Positions 1 through 8,357 are shown, numbered from the stretch's first letter. The stretch: DNA of 10,147 bases from Clostridia bacterium (GCA_017522515.1 JAFWZH010000274.1:1-10147), one strand, 5' to 3'. Notes: generated from the letters alone by a model not told the origin. Program-made: numbers and translations.

Positions 1-1479
1 AAGAGTAATCTTGTTCAGTCTGTATTTGGCATCGAAGTGGATGTGTGTAATAAGGTCTTGCTTCTCTGCTTCGCTTTCGCTTATTTCTCCTGGCCATAGC
101 GATAGCGTATAATCGGGGCGCATTGCCATAGTCCAACTTCCGGCTTTGTGTATCGGATCATTGTCATCAGCCACCTTGCTAAAAGTGCGGTTGTAGTAGA
201 AAGCAACATTAATCTTTCTTGACACAGTTTCCTGTTGACCATAAACCATACGGGTCTTACCTTGTATGAGATTCAGATTTATTCTGTCCGAATCAAAATT
301 TACAAGTTGTTGTTTATCTTTTGCCTGTATGTCAAAGAATTGGCTTATCAATTCCAGTAGCTTGAAGAATAACCAATATTCATAAAGTGTTGCAACGTTC
401 TTTTTTCCAGCGCTGTACACATTATCGCCACCATTCCAGTTTAGTTTTGCTGCAAGGTCAAACAATAGCCACGATTGTAGCATTTCCCTGTAACCCTCTT
501 TTCTTTGGAGCACCGGACTGTTCATGTTCAGGTGTGTTGGCATTGAAACTTGCCTGAAAAATTGGTTTTCCAGGTGTATGTTCAGTAGTTCTATTGTAGC
601 TTCCGCTTCTGCTTTTAGGCGGTTTGAAGCATTCTTCATCTCTTTAAGATCCCAACAGAACGTGAACAAGGAGCGGAGAACAAATTTAATAAACTGATTC
701 TCTTGGTTGTCGATAGTGTCTTTTTTGTATTCGACTTCAATAGTTCGTGGTATGCTTGTCAAGCATGAAGGCATACCTCTTCTATAACTCTCGGGTAGAT
801 TTATCCTGTCATTGCTCGAAGCAATTTCTCTTATGTTTTTTCGCGTATATCTCTTGACACCATCAATCTTACGCTGAATGTTTGAATCAGTCCATTTCCT
901 TATTGGATTGGAAATTATCTTATGGATAGCTTCGGAGAAAGCATCGCTGTCAATCAATGATTTTACAAATGCAAAGCGCTGGTATAGTGTCTCGGCAGAA
1001 CTCTGTACATCAATCTCAAGTCTTTGAGTTACAGGCGCACCCTGTTGAAGTACAAGATCTGTATAGTACTCAGCAATATCCCCAAGCATTTGCCTATAAT
1101 CTGTCTCATACTCCGATTTCGTGCTTCTTATTTCAATATTGATATTTCCGAAAATCTCTTTTGTTGCAACGTTGAATACGCTAATTGGCAGTGTGCCTAC
1201 ATATATGCCAGTTGTTATTCTTCCCTCGTTCTTGTGTCTCTCCGACCTATGATGAGCGATTATTTCATCTATGGATTTAAGCTGATAAATGTTGCTGTCA
1301 TCGCTTGTACACTCATATGTGTAAGAACAACCTTCAACCAAATGGTATCTGGACGCATTTGTACACGACAAATCCTCCTCATACAGCTTTGCCTTTGAAG
1401 ATTCTGGGTAAATGTAGAACTTAATTTCACCACATTTGCCCTTAATTGGTATTTCAAGATGTTTTTTCTCTTGCAACAT
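1..1479 (-). CDS. McrC-like nuclease subunit with DUF2357 region, partial (runs off the left edge)
   Basis: Predicted nuclease partner of the McrB-like motor encoded just upstream. I translated the minus strand from ATG at 1477-1479 and found 493 codons with no stop before the window edge, so the C-terminus is missing. The N-terminal half resembles DUF2357 proteins. The C-terminal part shows a PD-(D/E)XK core: a YEYW helix with Glu367, then RPDY with Asp456, then HFDAKY with Asp483-Ala-Lys485. These are the expected metal-binding and catalytic positions of the McrC/DUF524-type nuclease fold. There is no signal peptide or membrane segment. The start lies 6 nt after the McrB-like stop (TAA TAA GCG ATG), so the two are almost certainly co-translated. 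GC here (about 37-42% on the lines I counted) is higher than in the upstream operon genes and similar to the AAA+ part of the McrB-like gene, suggesting the two coevolved as a unit. The nuclease family call is firm; the target is unknown. Confidence 0.85.
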   Translation of the reverse strand, partial: MLQEKKHLEIPIKGKCGEIKFYIYPESSKAKLYEEDLSCTNASRYHLVEGCSYTYECTSDDSNIYQLKSIDEIIAHHRSERHKNEGRITTGIYVGTLPISVFNVATKEIFGNINIEIRSTKSEYETDYRQMLGDIAEYYTDLVLQQGAPVTQRLEIDVQSSAETLYQRFAFVKSLIDSDAFSEAIHKIISNPIRKWTDSNIQRKIDGVKRYTRKNIREIASSNDRINLPESYRRGMPSCLTSIPRTIEVEYKKDTIDNQENQFIKFVLRSLFTFCWDLKEMKNASNRLKAEAEATIELLNIHLENQFFRQVSMPTHLNMNSPVLQRKEGYREMLQSWLLFDLAAKLNWNGGDNVYSAGKKNVATLYEYWLFFKLLELISQFFDIQAKDKQQLVNFDSDRINLNLIQGKTRMVYGQQETVSRKINVAFYYNRTFSKVADDNDPIHKAGSWTMAMRPDYTLSLWPGEISESEAEKQDLITHIHFDAKYRLNKITL

Positions 1480-1485
1480 CGCTTA

Positions 1486-3756
1486 TTATGCTTCGGCAAA
1501 ACTTGTGAAACCGTTGGCATAGGCCGATTCATACATCCTTAATATCTTGTCGGCACTCTCTTTATATATTGCCTTCTCTATGTTTTCGCGTGATATCTGC
1601 ATCGTATCCTTTATGCTTGCTTCAAAGCAAAGTTTCCATAATCCCTTCAATGCTGGTTCCAGTTTCTTGCGCGAGCCGTGTAGCTTTGGTAATAATTTCT
1701 GCAGAATGGCAACATCAAGCACTTCCTCTTTGCTCATTTTCTCTGCTGTGTCATCATTTTTGTGAGCCTGGCTAATGAAACGGAATATTTCAGTTGCTGA
1801 ACGGTAACCGAATTCTGCATTCACGCTCTTTAGCTCAGTGAAGAATGCTTTCAGCGTGTCAGTCGTTGCTTGCTCGTTTTCAAACTCCTTGCAGTTTGCC
1901 AATCTGACAAAGTCAGCACCCATTTCGGCAGCCTTACTACTAACGGATGAACAATCAATCTTGCCTATACCGTCAAGGAATTTAGTCATTTCATCTACTG
2001 ATATTTTAAACTCAATTACATTTGCGCGGTCAAGCACCTTTGGCGAGAACATATATGTTGTTTCATCAACATTAATGGTTCCAATAATAAAGAGATTGTT
2101 GGGCAAGCTAATCCTTTCAGGAACATAGTTTTTGCAACAGTCATTTTCATTGTTGCATTTTTTCCACAAAGCTATTGGTTCGTGGCTCTCCATTGCTGAA
2201 AGAAAATCTGCAAAGTATCGCTCAACATAACTCATATTCATTTCATCAAGTATAAGGAAGAATGGCTTATTCGCATTTTCTGGTTTGTTTGATTCTATCA
2301 GCAAATCCAATGCACCGTTTTCGGGCTTTACGTATTCGCCAGATTTTAAAGCGTTGGGATATCCAAGTAGCGGTTCGCGGTTTGTCCAGTCTGCCCCAAC
2401 ACTGACAACGCACATCTGTTTCTCCATGTCTTCAACTAATGCCTTGGCAAAAGCTAGTGCAAGCTGTGTTTTGCCGGATCCGGCTAATCCGCTGAGAATA
2501 AGGAAACGCTTTGCCATCAACGAAAAAGCAAACCTCTTAATCAAAGAAGGTGAATAGAGCAATCCTGTTGCGTTGATGTATTTGATGATGGAATTAACAG
2601 AAAACGGAATATTTGCTTGCGAAGATATTATTCCTTCTCCTGTATGCGATTCAATCATTGACTTTTTTTTGCCAGTAATATCTTCTAAATATGTTCTGTG
2701 CAAACTTTGTGTTACAATATATTCTTCATATGCTTCTTTGAATTTGTTTATCATTTTTAAGCCTTTTTCGTCGTCGTTTACAGGCCATTCATTTGAGTAT
2801 ATTGCTGAATTATTATATTGCGGATTTTTTATATTCAGCTCATTATACTCTTTTAAAAGTTCGCTATCAAAATTTAAAGTACTTCTGATTAGATCTCTAT
2901 TTGCAACAATAGATTCTTGCGATGTCTTTGTTACTCCTTGTGCTAATGTGATGTATATCTTTCTTAAATTTTCAGAAAATAGAAAAACAATAAAAACGCC
3001 CTCTTGCGTCGTTTGTGTCTCATCTCCATGCATAATTGCAATCCAAGGACATTGAGTAACTCTTCCTTGTCCTATAGAGCCTTTGATCTTATATGTTCCT
3101 TTTGAAAAAAAATGCTCTAGTACGGTTGGTATATCAGTCTTAAATCTAGATGTAAAATTATTGGCAATATTTGATACACCTTGTCCGATTAGACTTTTAT
3201 ATGTTTCTCCGTATTCTTGACAACTTTTTAAAAGGTTATTTAGCTTCTCAATTAGATTTATATCTTTTGATGCGAGATCCATAATATTTTCTTTATTTAT
3301 AATATCAAGTGAGTCTATATAATTTACAATAAGTACATCACGAAGTTTTACTCTAGCACTAGAATCTTTTAATAATTCTTGCAATTCTGTATCGATGCGC
3401 GCATAAGCTATATGCTTTTTGAGGTTGCTTATCGAATAATTGCTTATGTCTAAAACCGGGGTTGCCGTTGTAGAGACCAATTCCCAAAACGGCTCAGAAC
3501 GCATATGATAATATGGATAATTTATCTTCGGATCATATGTTGAACTATTTCCCAGATATGAGATTGAGTTATGTTTGAATTGCTTTTCTAAAATATCAGA
3601 AAGTGGAATGCATGAATCAGTAATAACACCTTGTTCAACTAGGTCTATAACAGACAATAGTAACAACGCTTTATGTGGCGCAGGCTTTTCTTGTATCTTC
3701 ATTGTGTGAAGCGTAGAAAAGCAATTTATATAATAGCTTAAGTCTTTCATAGACAT
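1486..3756 (-). CDS. McrB-like AAA+ NTPase with N-terminal sulfur-binding-like and DUF3578 domains
   Basis: Predicted NTP-driven, DNA-recognising subunit of a McrBC-type restriction enzyme (756 aa, cytoplasmic). Domains in order: residues about 5-150 contain PAPHKALLLL (25-34) and YPYYHMRSEPFWEL (80-93), a pattern I recognise from the sulfur-binding-type domains fused to McrA/HNH enzymes. Residues about 200-340 match the MrcB N-terminal DUF3578 region, with GSIGQG and PW (226-238) and a later LAQGV. Residues about 380-690 form the AAA+ module, with Walker A GLAGSGKT (Lys429), Walker B FFLILDEMN (Asp504, Glu505), the McrB-type NMSYVERYFADFLSAME segment, GTINVDE (Asn562, Asp564) and LDRA (Arg577). 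All catalytic motifs look intact. The start is 30 nt after the receiver-like gene; ATG at 3754-3756 and the one two codons later (3748-3750) are both possible. Codon GC drops from about 43% in the AAA+ part to below 30% in the recognition part. Nucleotide preference (GTP or ATP) cannot be told from sequence. Confidence 0.88.
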   Translation of the reverse strand: MSMKDLSYYINCFSTLHTMKIQEKPAPHKALLLLSVIDLVEQGVITDSCIPLSDILEKQFKHNSISYLGNSSTYDPKINYPYYHMRSEPFWELVSTTATPVLDISNYSISNLKKHIAYARIDTELQELLKDSSARVKLRDVLIVNYIDSLDIINKENIMDLASKDINLIEKLNNLLKSCQEYGETYKSLIGQGVSNIANNFTSRFKTDIPTVLEHFFSKGTYKIKGSIGQGRVTQCPWIAIMHGDETQTTQEGVFIVFLFSENLRKIYITLAQGVTKTSQESIVANRDLIRSTLNFDSELLKEYNELNIKNPQYNNSAIYSNEWPVNDDEKGLKMINKFKEAYEEYIVTQSLHRTYLEDITGKKKSMIESHTGEGIISSQANIPFSVNSIIKYINATGLLYSPSLIKRFAFSLMAKRFLILSGLAGSGKTQLALAFAKALVEDMEKQMCVVSVGADWTNREPLLGYPNALKSGEYVKPENGALDLLIESNKPENANKPFFLILDEMNMSYVERYFADFLSAMESHEPIALWKKCNNENDCCKNYVPERISLPNNLFIIGTINVDETTYMFSPKVLDRANVIEFKISVDEMTKFLDGIGKIDCSSVSSKAAEMGADFVRLANCKEFENEQATTDTLKAFFTELKSVNAEFGYRSATEIFRFISQAHKNDDTAEKMSKEEVLDVAILQKLLPKLHGSRKKLEPALKGLWKLCFEASIKDTMQISRENIEKAIYKESADKILRMYESAYANGFTSFAEA

Positions 3757-3768
3757 TTCTAATTTCTG

Positions 3769-3780
3769 TACTTTAAAGTA
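3769..3780. repeat. Perfect 12-bp palindrome in the only real spacer of the operon
   Basis: TACTTTAAAGTA is its own reverse complement. It sits in the 30-nt gap between the receiver-like gene and the McrB-like gene, 12 nt before the latter's ATG. Its half-site ACTTTA also occurs beside the operon promoter (9672-9677 and 9693-9698). It could be a regulator binding site controlling the nuclease genes separately, or an mRNA element. The half-site is AT-rich and short, so chance occurrence is possible. Confidence 0.35.
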
Positions 3781-3786
3781 TTAATA

Positions 3787-5373
3787 TTATTTATTATATA
3801 ATCTTAGCCATTCAGACTCGTTTAATCCAACTCTAGATAATTGAGCACAATAGTTATTAACAATTCTTTGTGCGTGCAAATCCTTAAGGTCAATAATCCA
3901 TTCAAAAGTATCTCCATGAATTGATTTAAAGACCCATTTATCATCTTGTTTTTTTGCCATAACCATTAAAGATTCATCTGACTTGAAGCGAATGGTTTTG
4001 ATTCCATATGATTGGTCACAAACATACATTATAGTATCCTTATCAATTACAATTGGCGAGGATTTGGGACCCTCTGGATTAGATTCTTTAGGATCTAATG
4101 ATAATGGTAGAAATAAAAAACGGCGGTCCTTCTTTTCGTTATCATTATTAGGGATTCGTATGGAGTCACACCTTTGTTGTATGCATATGTAGTAGGCTGC
4201 TTTATCATCTTTTTGATATTTAATAATTGTGCCAAGAGTAAGAATAGGGGCAAACTTAACCGGACGAATCACATTCTTATGATGTGTTAGTTGAGCAAAC
4301 TTAATGTTTGAGTCATCTACATTCACTTCTCCATATTGAAATAAATGTGATATGTATTTTATAATGTCTTTTTTAGCAGGAGAAACTTTTGTTGCTGCTT
4401 GAATTCTCTCATTGAGTTTTCCTGTAGAATTCAGAATGGCCGTTAGCGAATCATTACTTATTGGCAATTCACTTGACCCAAATTTGATAGTCCTATTCTC
4501 TATATTATGCGATAGCCAATGATCTACCCATTTATCTGTATTAATTTTTTCCGATTCAATCAACTCTGTAATAACTTCTCCATATAGTTTTGTAAGTAGA
4601 TTTTTGGCATCTGATGAGTTCTCCAATAAAAGCCGATGTCCCAAATATGCAGGATCTAAGTCAGGAGAGAAAACACCTAGTATTTTGGCCGTATTTTCTC
4701 GGATTAATGTTGCTGACTCGAGTGCATAATTAGACACTAGACCTGACGACATTTTTGTAAATTCATCTAGAATTAGATTTGGCAATTCCTGATATGGAAC
4801 AACAAATCCTTTTAATACTTTATTGTGATTGTATTGGTTGTCATTATATTCACCTTTGCCCCTCACAACTATGCGCACATTGTTAATTTGCATAGAGAAA
4901 TTCTGCTCAGTGAAATGATACGACGAAAATGCTTTGATTATTTCCTCCTTGACAACAGCAATATCATCTCCAGTATAGATGACAATGAGTTTAAGTTTTT
5001 TGTCGCTATCATCTTTAAGCAAGTCCTTTATGATCTCGATTGTATACTTTCCTCTATGATCATCAAATTCGGCGTCAGCTTCAGGATCTAGTACCTCACC
5101 TGGGTTATTTGATAACTCAAGACGCCAATCAAGAATTACAACGTCGGTCTTATTTAATATCGGGTAATATGTTTTAATATCCAATGTCGTTTTGGGAGCA
5201 TATATTGCACATATTTTCTCATACTCAGCAAACACACTTGAGATAATATTAGAATCAAAAGCATTTGTATTCCCGACAACATCTACTTGAAAAGCTCGAT
5301 CATCAATAAATACAACGCTTTGAATAAATCTATTTGCCACCTTTTTAGATAGCTTAAAAAAATCACTCTCCAT
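3787..5373 (-). CDS. Divergent receiver-domain protein with large uncharacterised C-terminal region
   Basis: Predicted response-regulator-like partner of the kinase-like protein encoded immediately upstream (528 aa). With Met at 5371-5373 as residue 1, the N-terminal 180 residues carry the receiver landmarks: VVFIDDR (acidic pair Asp24-Asp25), DVVILDWRL (candidate phospho-acceptor Asp82), LIVIYTGDD (Thr134) and a possible conserved Lys173 in VRGKGE. The spacing from Asp82 to Thr134 is 52 residues, against about 30 in CheY, so an insertion rich in acidic residues interrupts the usual fold. Residues about 190-528 match nothing I can name; they are mixed helix and strand, with a hydrophobic stretch around YYICIQQRC and RFLFLPL, and no DNA-binding motif I can see. 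An upstream Met at 5460 would overlap the previous gene by 86 nt. The chosen start follows the previous stop by one base (TAATATG), which fits reinitiation. The receiver assignment is likely; whether it is phosphorylated is inference. Confidence 0.75.
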   Translation of the reverse strand: MESDFFKLSKKVANRFIQSVVFIDDRAFQVDVVGNTNAFDSNIISSVFAEYEKICAIYAPKTTLDIKTYYPILNKTDVVILDWRLELSNNPGEVLDPEADAEFDDHRGKYTIEIIKDLLKDDSDKKLKLIVIYTGDDIAVVKEEIIKAFSSYHFTEQNFSMQINNVRIVVRGKGEYNDNQYNHNKVLKGFVVPYQELPNLILDEFTKMSSGLVSNYALESATLIRENTAKILGVFSPDLDPAYLGHRLLLENSSDAKNLLTKLYGEVITELIESEKINTDKWVDHWLSHNIENRTIKFGSSELPISNDSLTAILNSTGKLNERIQAATKVSPAKKDIIKYISHLFQYGEVNVDDSNIKFAQLTHHKNVIRPVKFAPILTLGTIIKYQKDDKAAYYICIQQRCDSIRIPNNDNEKKDRRFLFLPLSLDPKESNPEGPKSSPIVIDKDTIMYVCDQSYGIKTIRFKSDESLMVMAKKQDDKWVFKSIHGDTFEWIIDLKDLHAQRIVNNYCAQLSRVGLNESEWLRLYNK

Positions 5374-5377
5374 ATTA
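5371..5377 (-). other. TAATATG stop-start junction
   Basis: The stop of the GHKL/kinase-like gene (5375-5377) and the ATG of the receiver-like gene (5371-5373) are separated by one base. This supports translational coupling, sets the receiver-like start, and implies the two products are needed in linked amounts. The same seven bases occur at 8351-8357. Confidence 0.8.
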
Positions 5378-8353
5378 TTTATTTTGGGATTTCTGAATTT
5401 TAAAAGTAACTGTCGAACCTTCTCTTGGAGGAACAACAGATATTTCATAACCTTCTGCATTTAATACTTCTTTACTTATGTTTAAGCCCAAGCCTCTTCC
5501 GTTAGGTTTCCTGGTAAATTGTAATTCAAAGACACGCTCCCAATCTTGAAGTTTAATCTCGGGACCATTATTCGATATGTAAATAGCATTGTCATCAGCA
5601 TGTAAACGAATCGTCTTTGGCTGAACATCACTTTGCTTTAACCAATATATTGCATTGTCAATAATATTAACAAACACTGGATAGAAAGTCGATCTAAATC
5701 CATGTAACTTACGACTAGCAAATCCATTGGTATGCTTAAATGCTATTTCATGTCGTTCTAGCCTTGACTTGAAAAGGTCAATTAAAAAGGCCTTGATGTC
5801 AAGTAAAGAGATGTTCTCTCTTCTTCTATTTAAACGTCTGTTTAATGGCGTAAATAGATTAAGATATCCATCTAAGTGCTCAAAATTAATCTTAATATTT
5901 TTGTATATTCCCTCTAGCTTTTGATCTACATCTGACCATGCTTTTAAGTCCTTTAAACTATGTCTAATAGAGGTAACTGTACTATGAAATTCATGGTGCA
6001 GTATACCAACTGCTAATCCCAACTGACTTAACTCAATATCTGTTTGCAATCGCTCTCTCAATTCTTCCAGTTCTTCAGATGCAGCATCTGCAATTTGGTC
6101 ATTTGTGATAATTAGACCATCCTCGCTCTTTTCTATATAAAAACTTTCAAACTGACGTATAATGCGCTCCATTACATCAGTATTACGCATACTAATCGAT
6201 TCAATTTGATTCTCCATATGCTGACGTTCCTGAACCAAATCAAAATCTTCTGTTTCATGGGTAGCTAGATATTTGAATTGGTCCTTGACACTCCTTATCT
6301 GCGTATCAAGATCCATAATCAAATCATTTGTTAGTTCCTTAATTTTTTGAGAGACTCCTGTAATAATGTCTAATGTTTCATTCTTCTTCTTTTTATTAAT
6401 AGACATTGCCTCAGTAGATATAAGTTCTACTGCATGCTCCAATCTTTTTCTTTTACTAATTTCAATGTTTAAGCGCTGAGTATACTCCTCAATTAATGAA
6501 TCTACTTCAGCAATAGCATCTTTGAATAAGCCTTGCTCAAGTAACTTAAATTCATTGAGGTAAGTGTCAAAGTCAAGTCTTAATGATTTTGATAGAGCAA
6601 AACCTTTAGGACTAGAAATTGTTATTGATTTCTTATAGTCAACAATTCGTTGTCTAACCTCATGTTCAATATCTATGATTCGCTGGCTTGCGTCATCAGG
6701 ACTTGCCATATGTATGACGCTATTGAGTTGATTTCGGAAGTTAGATATAATGCCATTGATGTCATTGTCAAACTTATGTTCAGCGAGCTTCTCAAAGAAA
6801 GATTCAAGAGCCTTTGCGAATTTTTCCTTACGCCCTTTAGCCAATTTATCTCTACGCTCCAGTGCTTTATGATATGTATTAAGTTCGTCCTTTTTCTGAA
6901 TATAAAATTCAGATTGAGGCGTTCCTTTTTTATCATCAAAGAAGTCTGCAGCTAGTTGTATGAAGAAATTTTTGAGAATTGCTTGTAGTTGACGATATGC
7001 CTTATTCTCAATAAAACCCTCTCGACCAGCTTTTTCCACTAGTCCAGCATTCTGATTGTTGGTTATATCAATTGCACCAAACATTCGTCTGTATGAGAAG
7101 AAATACGTTGAAGCTCTCTTAGAACGATTCTTCTCAATATCTAGGAAATCATAGTCCGAATCTCCATATGGAAGGACTCGAATATTATCTTTATATATGT
7201 ATAGACCTCCAAACTTATCTCCTTTAGCCCTAATCATAGCATAATTTTCGATATCTACACGAGAACTCTTCAATTCTCCTTGAAGGTATGCAAGATTAAT
7301 TTTAAAAGGCCCACACTCTGTTTCTCTATAATTATTATCTCTCCAATTTATAATATGAGCATATGATTTTTCTCCGTATATACGGATAGTGCCTTTAAAT
7401 TGTCCATATTGATCAAATTCTCCTTGTATATGATGATCTGCCAACTCAAATTCATCAGGTGTGAAGAAATGTTCCTTATCAATGATGCTAACAAACGAAC
7501 CGTCGCTAGAACGATAGTCTCTAAATGCAATATCAACTACTGGTTTGGGATGATTAGGGGTCATTGTATTATGAAAGCCCATTAGCATCTTTTCCATCTT
7601 GGTTGCCTCCTCTGAACTACCATCACCCTCAATATCTGATATTAGTGTTTCATATACTGGCGAGATATAAAAATGAGTACCACCACTATTTGAAGACATT
7701 GGATAGCTTCCATACAATCGACTGGATAAATCATACGGATCCACATCAAACGATTTAATCTCTGTTCTAATTCTAGTATAGTCGCTATGGGTGATGAGTT
7801 TTCTATCATACAAGGATGTTAACGATGATATAACATCATTTGTGATCATATTTATATCTTCGCTAGTTGGTAATTCATCAAACTCCACTACTGGTATAAT
7901 AATATCTTCCAAGTTGATTCCTGGCAACTCAAAGATCTCCCAGTTGATAAATGCAACAACTACTTTGGAGCGATCTCCTGCAATTTTGGATTTCGTAACG
8001 ATTAGGACCTGGCTACCAATAGATGCAATGGCTAATCTGCCAATACCTTTTTCTCCCATAATTACACGCTTAGGCTTGCCAGGATCGATTGGTGGCATAG
8101 ATAGTGTACTGCCAGATATTTTACTTTCTGTTCCAAGAGTTAACCAACGAGTCTCAAACTCATCTTTAGTCATACCTAGACCATTATCCCTTAGTATTAG
8201 AAGGTTATCATATCTAAAAAAATCTATATCGAAATTATCAGCATATGCATCGTGAGCGTTTTTGATAAGCTCATTGATTGCAGTTGGTATTCCTGCAATC
8301 TGCTGACGACCTAGAAGGTCTAATGCTCTGGCTCTGGTCCTGAATTGTGCCAT
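5375..8353 (-). CDS. Dual-ATPase GHKL protein: N-terminal Hsp90/MORC-like module, coiled coil, C-terminal histidine-kinase-like module
   Basis: Predicted cytoplasmic signalling or conformational ATPase of 992 aa. The N-terminal module has all GHKL boxes: INELIKNAHDAYA (Glu28 as likely general base, Asn32), LRDNGLGM (Asp56, Gly58, Gly60) and GEKGIGRLA (100-108), as in Hsp90, MutL and prokaryotic MORC-type proteins. Residues about 480-780 are largely charged helix, probably coiled coil. A second module follows: a dimerisation-type helix with LHHEFHS (His787 followed by Glu, as in histidine-kinase H boxes), an N box NIIDNAIYWL (Asn896, Asn900), a G1 box altered to SNNGPE (928-932, usually DxGxG), an F-box-like LQFTRK, and a G2 box GRGLGL (952-957). 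I see no membrane segment, so any signal is intracellular. It starts one base after the methyltransferase stop and is followed one base later by the receiver-like gene, pointing to a kinase-receiver pair. MORC-like ATPases are known in restriction-modification neighbourhoods. Actual phosphotransfer is unproven. Confidence 0.85.
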   Translation of the reverse strand: MAQFRTRARALDLLGRQQIAGIPTAINELIKNAHDAYADNFDIDFFRYDNLLILRDNGLGMTKDEFETRWLTLGTESKISGSTLSMPPIDPGKPKRVIMGEKGIGRLAIASIGSQVLIVTKSKIAGDRSKVVVAFINWEIFELPGINLEDIIIPVVEFDELPTSEDINMITNDVISSLTSLYDRKLITHSDYTRIRTEIKSFDVDPYDLSSRLYGSYPMSSNSGGTHFYISPVYETLISDIEGDGSSEEATKMEKMLMGFHNTMTPNHPKPVVDIAFRDYRSSDGSFVSIIDKEHFFTPDEFELADHHIQGEFDQYGQFKGTIRIYGEKSYAHIINWRDNNYRETECGPFKINLAYLQGELKSSRVDIENYAMIRAKGDKFGGLYIYKDNIRVLPYGDSDYDFLDIEKNRSKRASTYFFSYRRMFGAIDITNNQNAGLVEKAGREGFIENKAYRQLQAILKNFFIQLAADFFDDKKGTPQSEFYIQKKDELNTYHKALERRDKLAKGRKEKFAKALESFFEKLAEHKFDNDINGIISNFRNQLNSVIHMASPDDASQRIIDIEHEVRQRIVDYKKSITISSPKGFALSKSLRLDFDTYLNEFKLLEQGLFKDAIAEVDSLIEEYTQRLNIEISKRKRLEHAVELISTEAMSINKKKKNETLDIITGVSQKIKELTNDLIMDLDTQIRSVKDQFKYLATHETEDFDLVQERQHMENQIESISMRNTDVMERIIRQFESFYIEKSEDGLIITNDQIADAASEELEELRERLQTDIELSQLGLAVGILHHEFHSTVTSIRHSLKDLKAWSDVDQKLEGIYKNIKINFEHLDGYLNLFTPLNRRLNRRRENISLLDIKAFLIDLFKSRLERHEIAFKHTNGFASRKLHGFRSTFYPVFVNIIDNAIYWLKQSDVQPKTIRLHADDNAIYISNNGPEIKLQDWERVFELQFTRKPNGRGLGLNISKEVLNAEGYEISVVPPREGSTVTFKIQKSQNK

Positions 8354-8357
8354 ATTA
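8351..8357 (-). other. TAATATG stop-start junction
   Basis: The methyltransferase stop (8355-8357) and the GHKL-protein ATG (8351-8353) are one base apart, in the same seven-base arrangement as at 5371-5377. This fixes the start of the GHKL protein and supports coupled translation. Confidence 0.8.

Noticed and set aside
1024..1398. Plus-strand open frame of 124 codons near the left end
   Set aside because: The opposite strand carries a continuous 493-codon frame with McrC-type nuclease motifs, so this is a shadow frame.
1269..1532. Minus-strand open frame of 87 codons spanning the McrB/McrC junction
   Set aside because: It is out of frame with both neighbouring genes, has low-complexity Arg/Thr-rich content and no motif.
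2573..3055. Plus-strand open frame of 160 codons
   Set aside because: It lies opposite the well-supported McrB-like gene, has no recognisable domain, and its hydrophobic composition is typical of an antisense frame in AT-rich sequence.
5374..5460. Upstream extension of the receiver-like protein to a Met at 5460
   Set aside because: It would overlap the GHKL gene by 86 nt and add a 29-residue tail of hydrophobic and basic residues that is just the GHKL C-terminus read in another frame. The ATG at 5371-5373 directly follows the previous stop.
6673..6939. Minus-strand open frame of 88 codons inside the GHKL gene
   Set aside because: It is an alternative frame of the coiled-coil coding region with no recognisable features.
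7791..8255. Plus-strand open frame of 154 codons
   Set aside because: It is antisense to the conserved GHKL N-terminal domain and shows no motif or promoter of its own.
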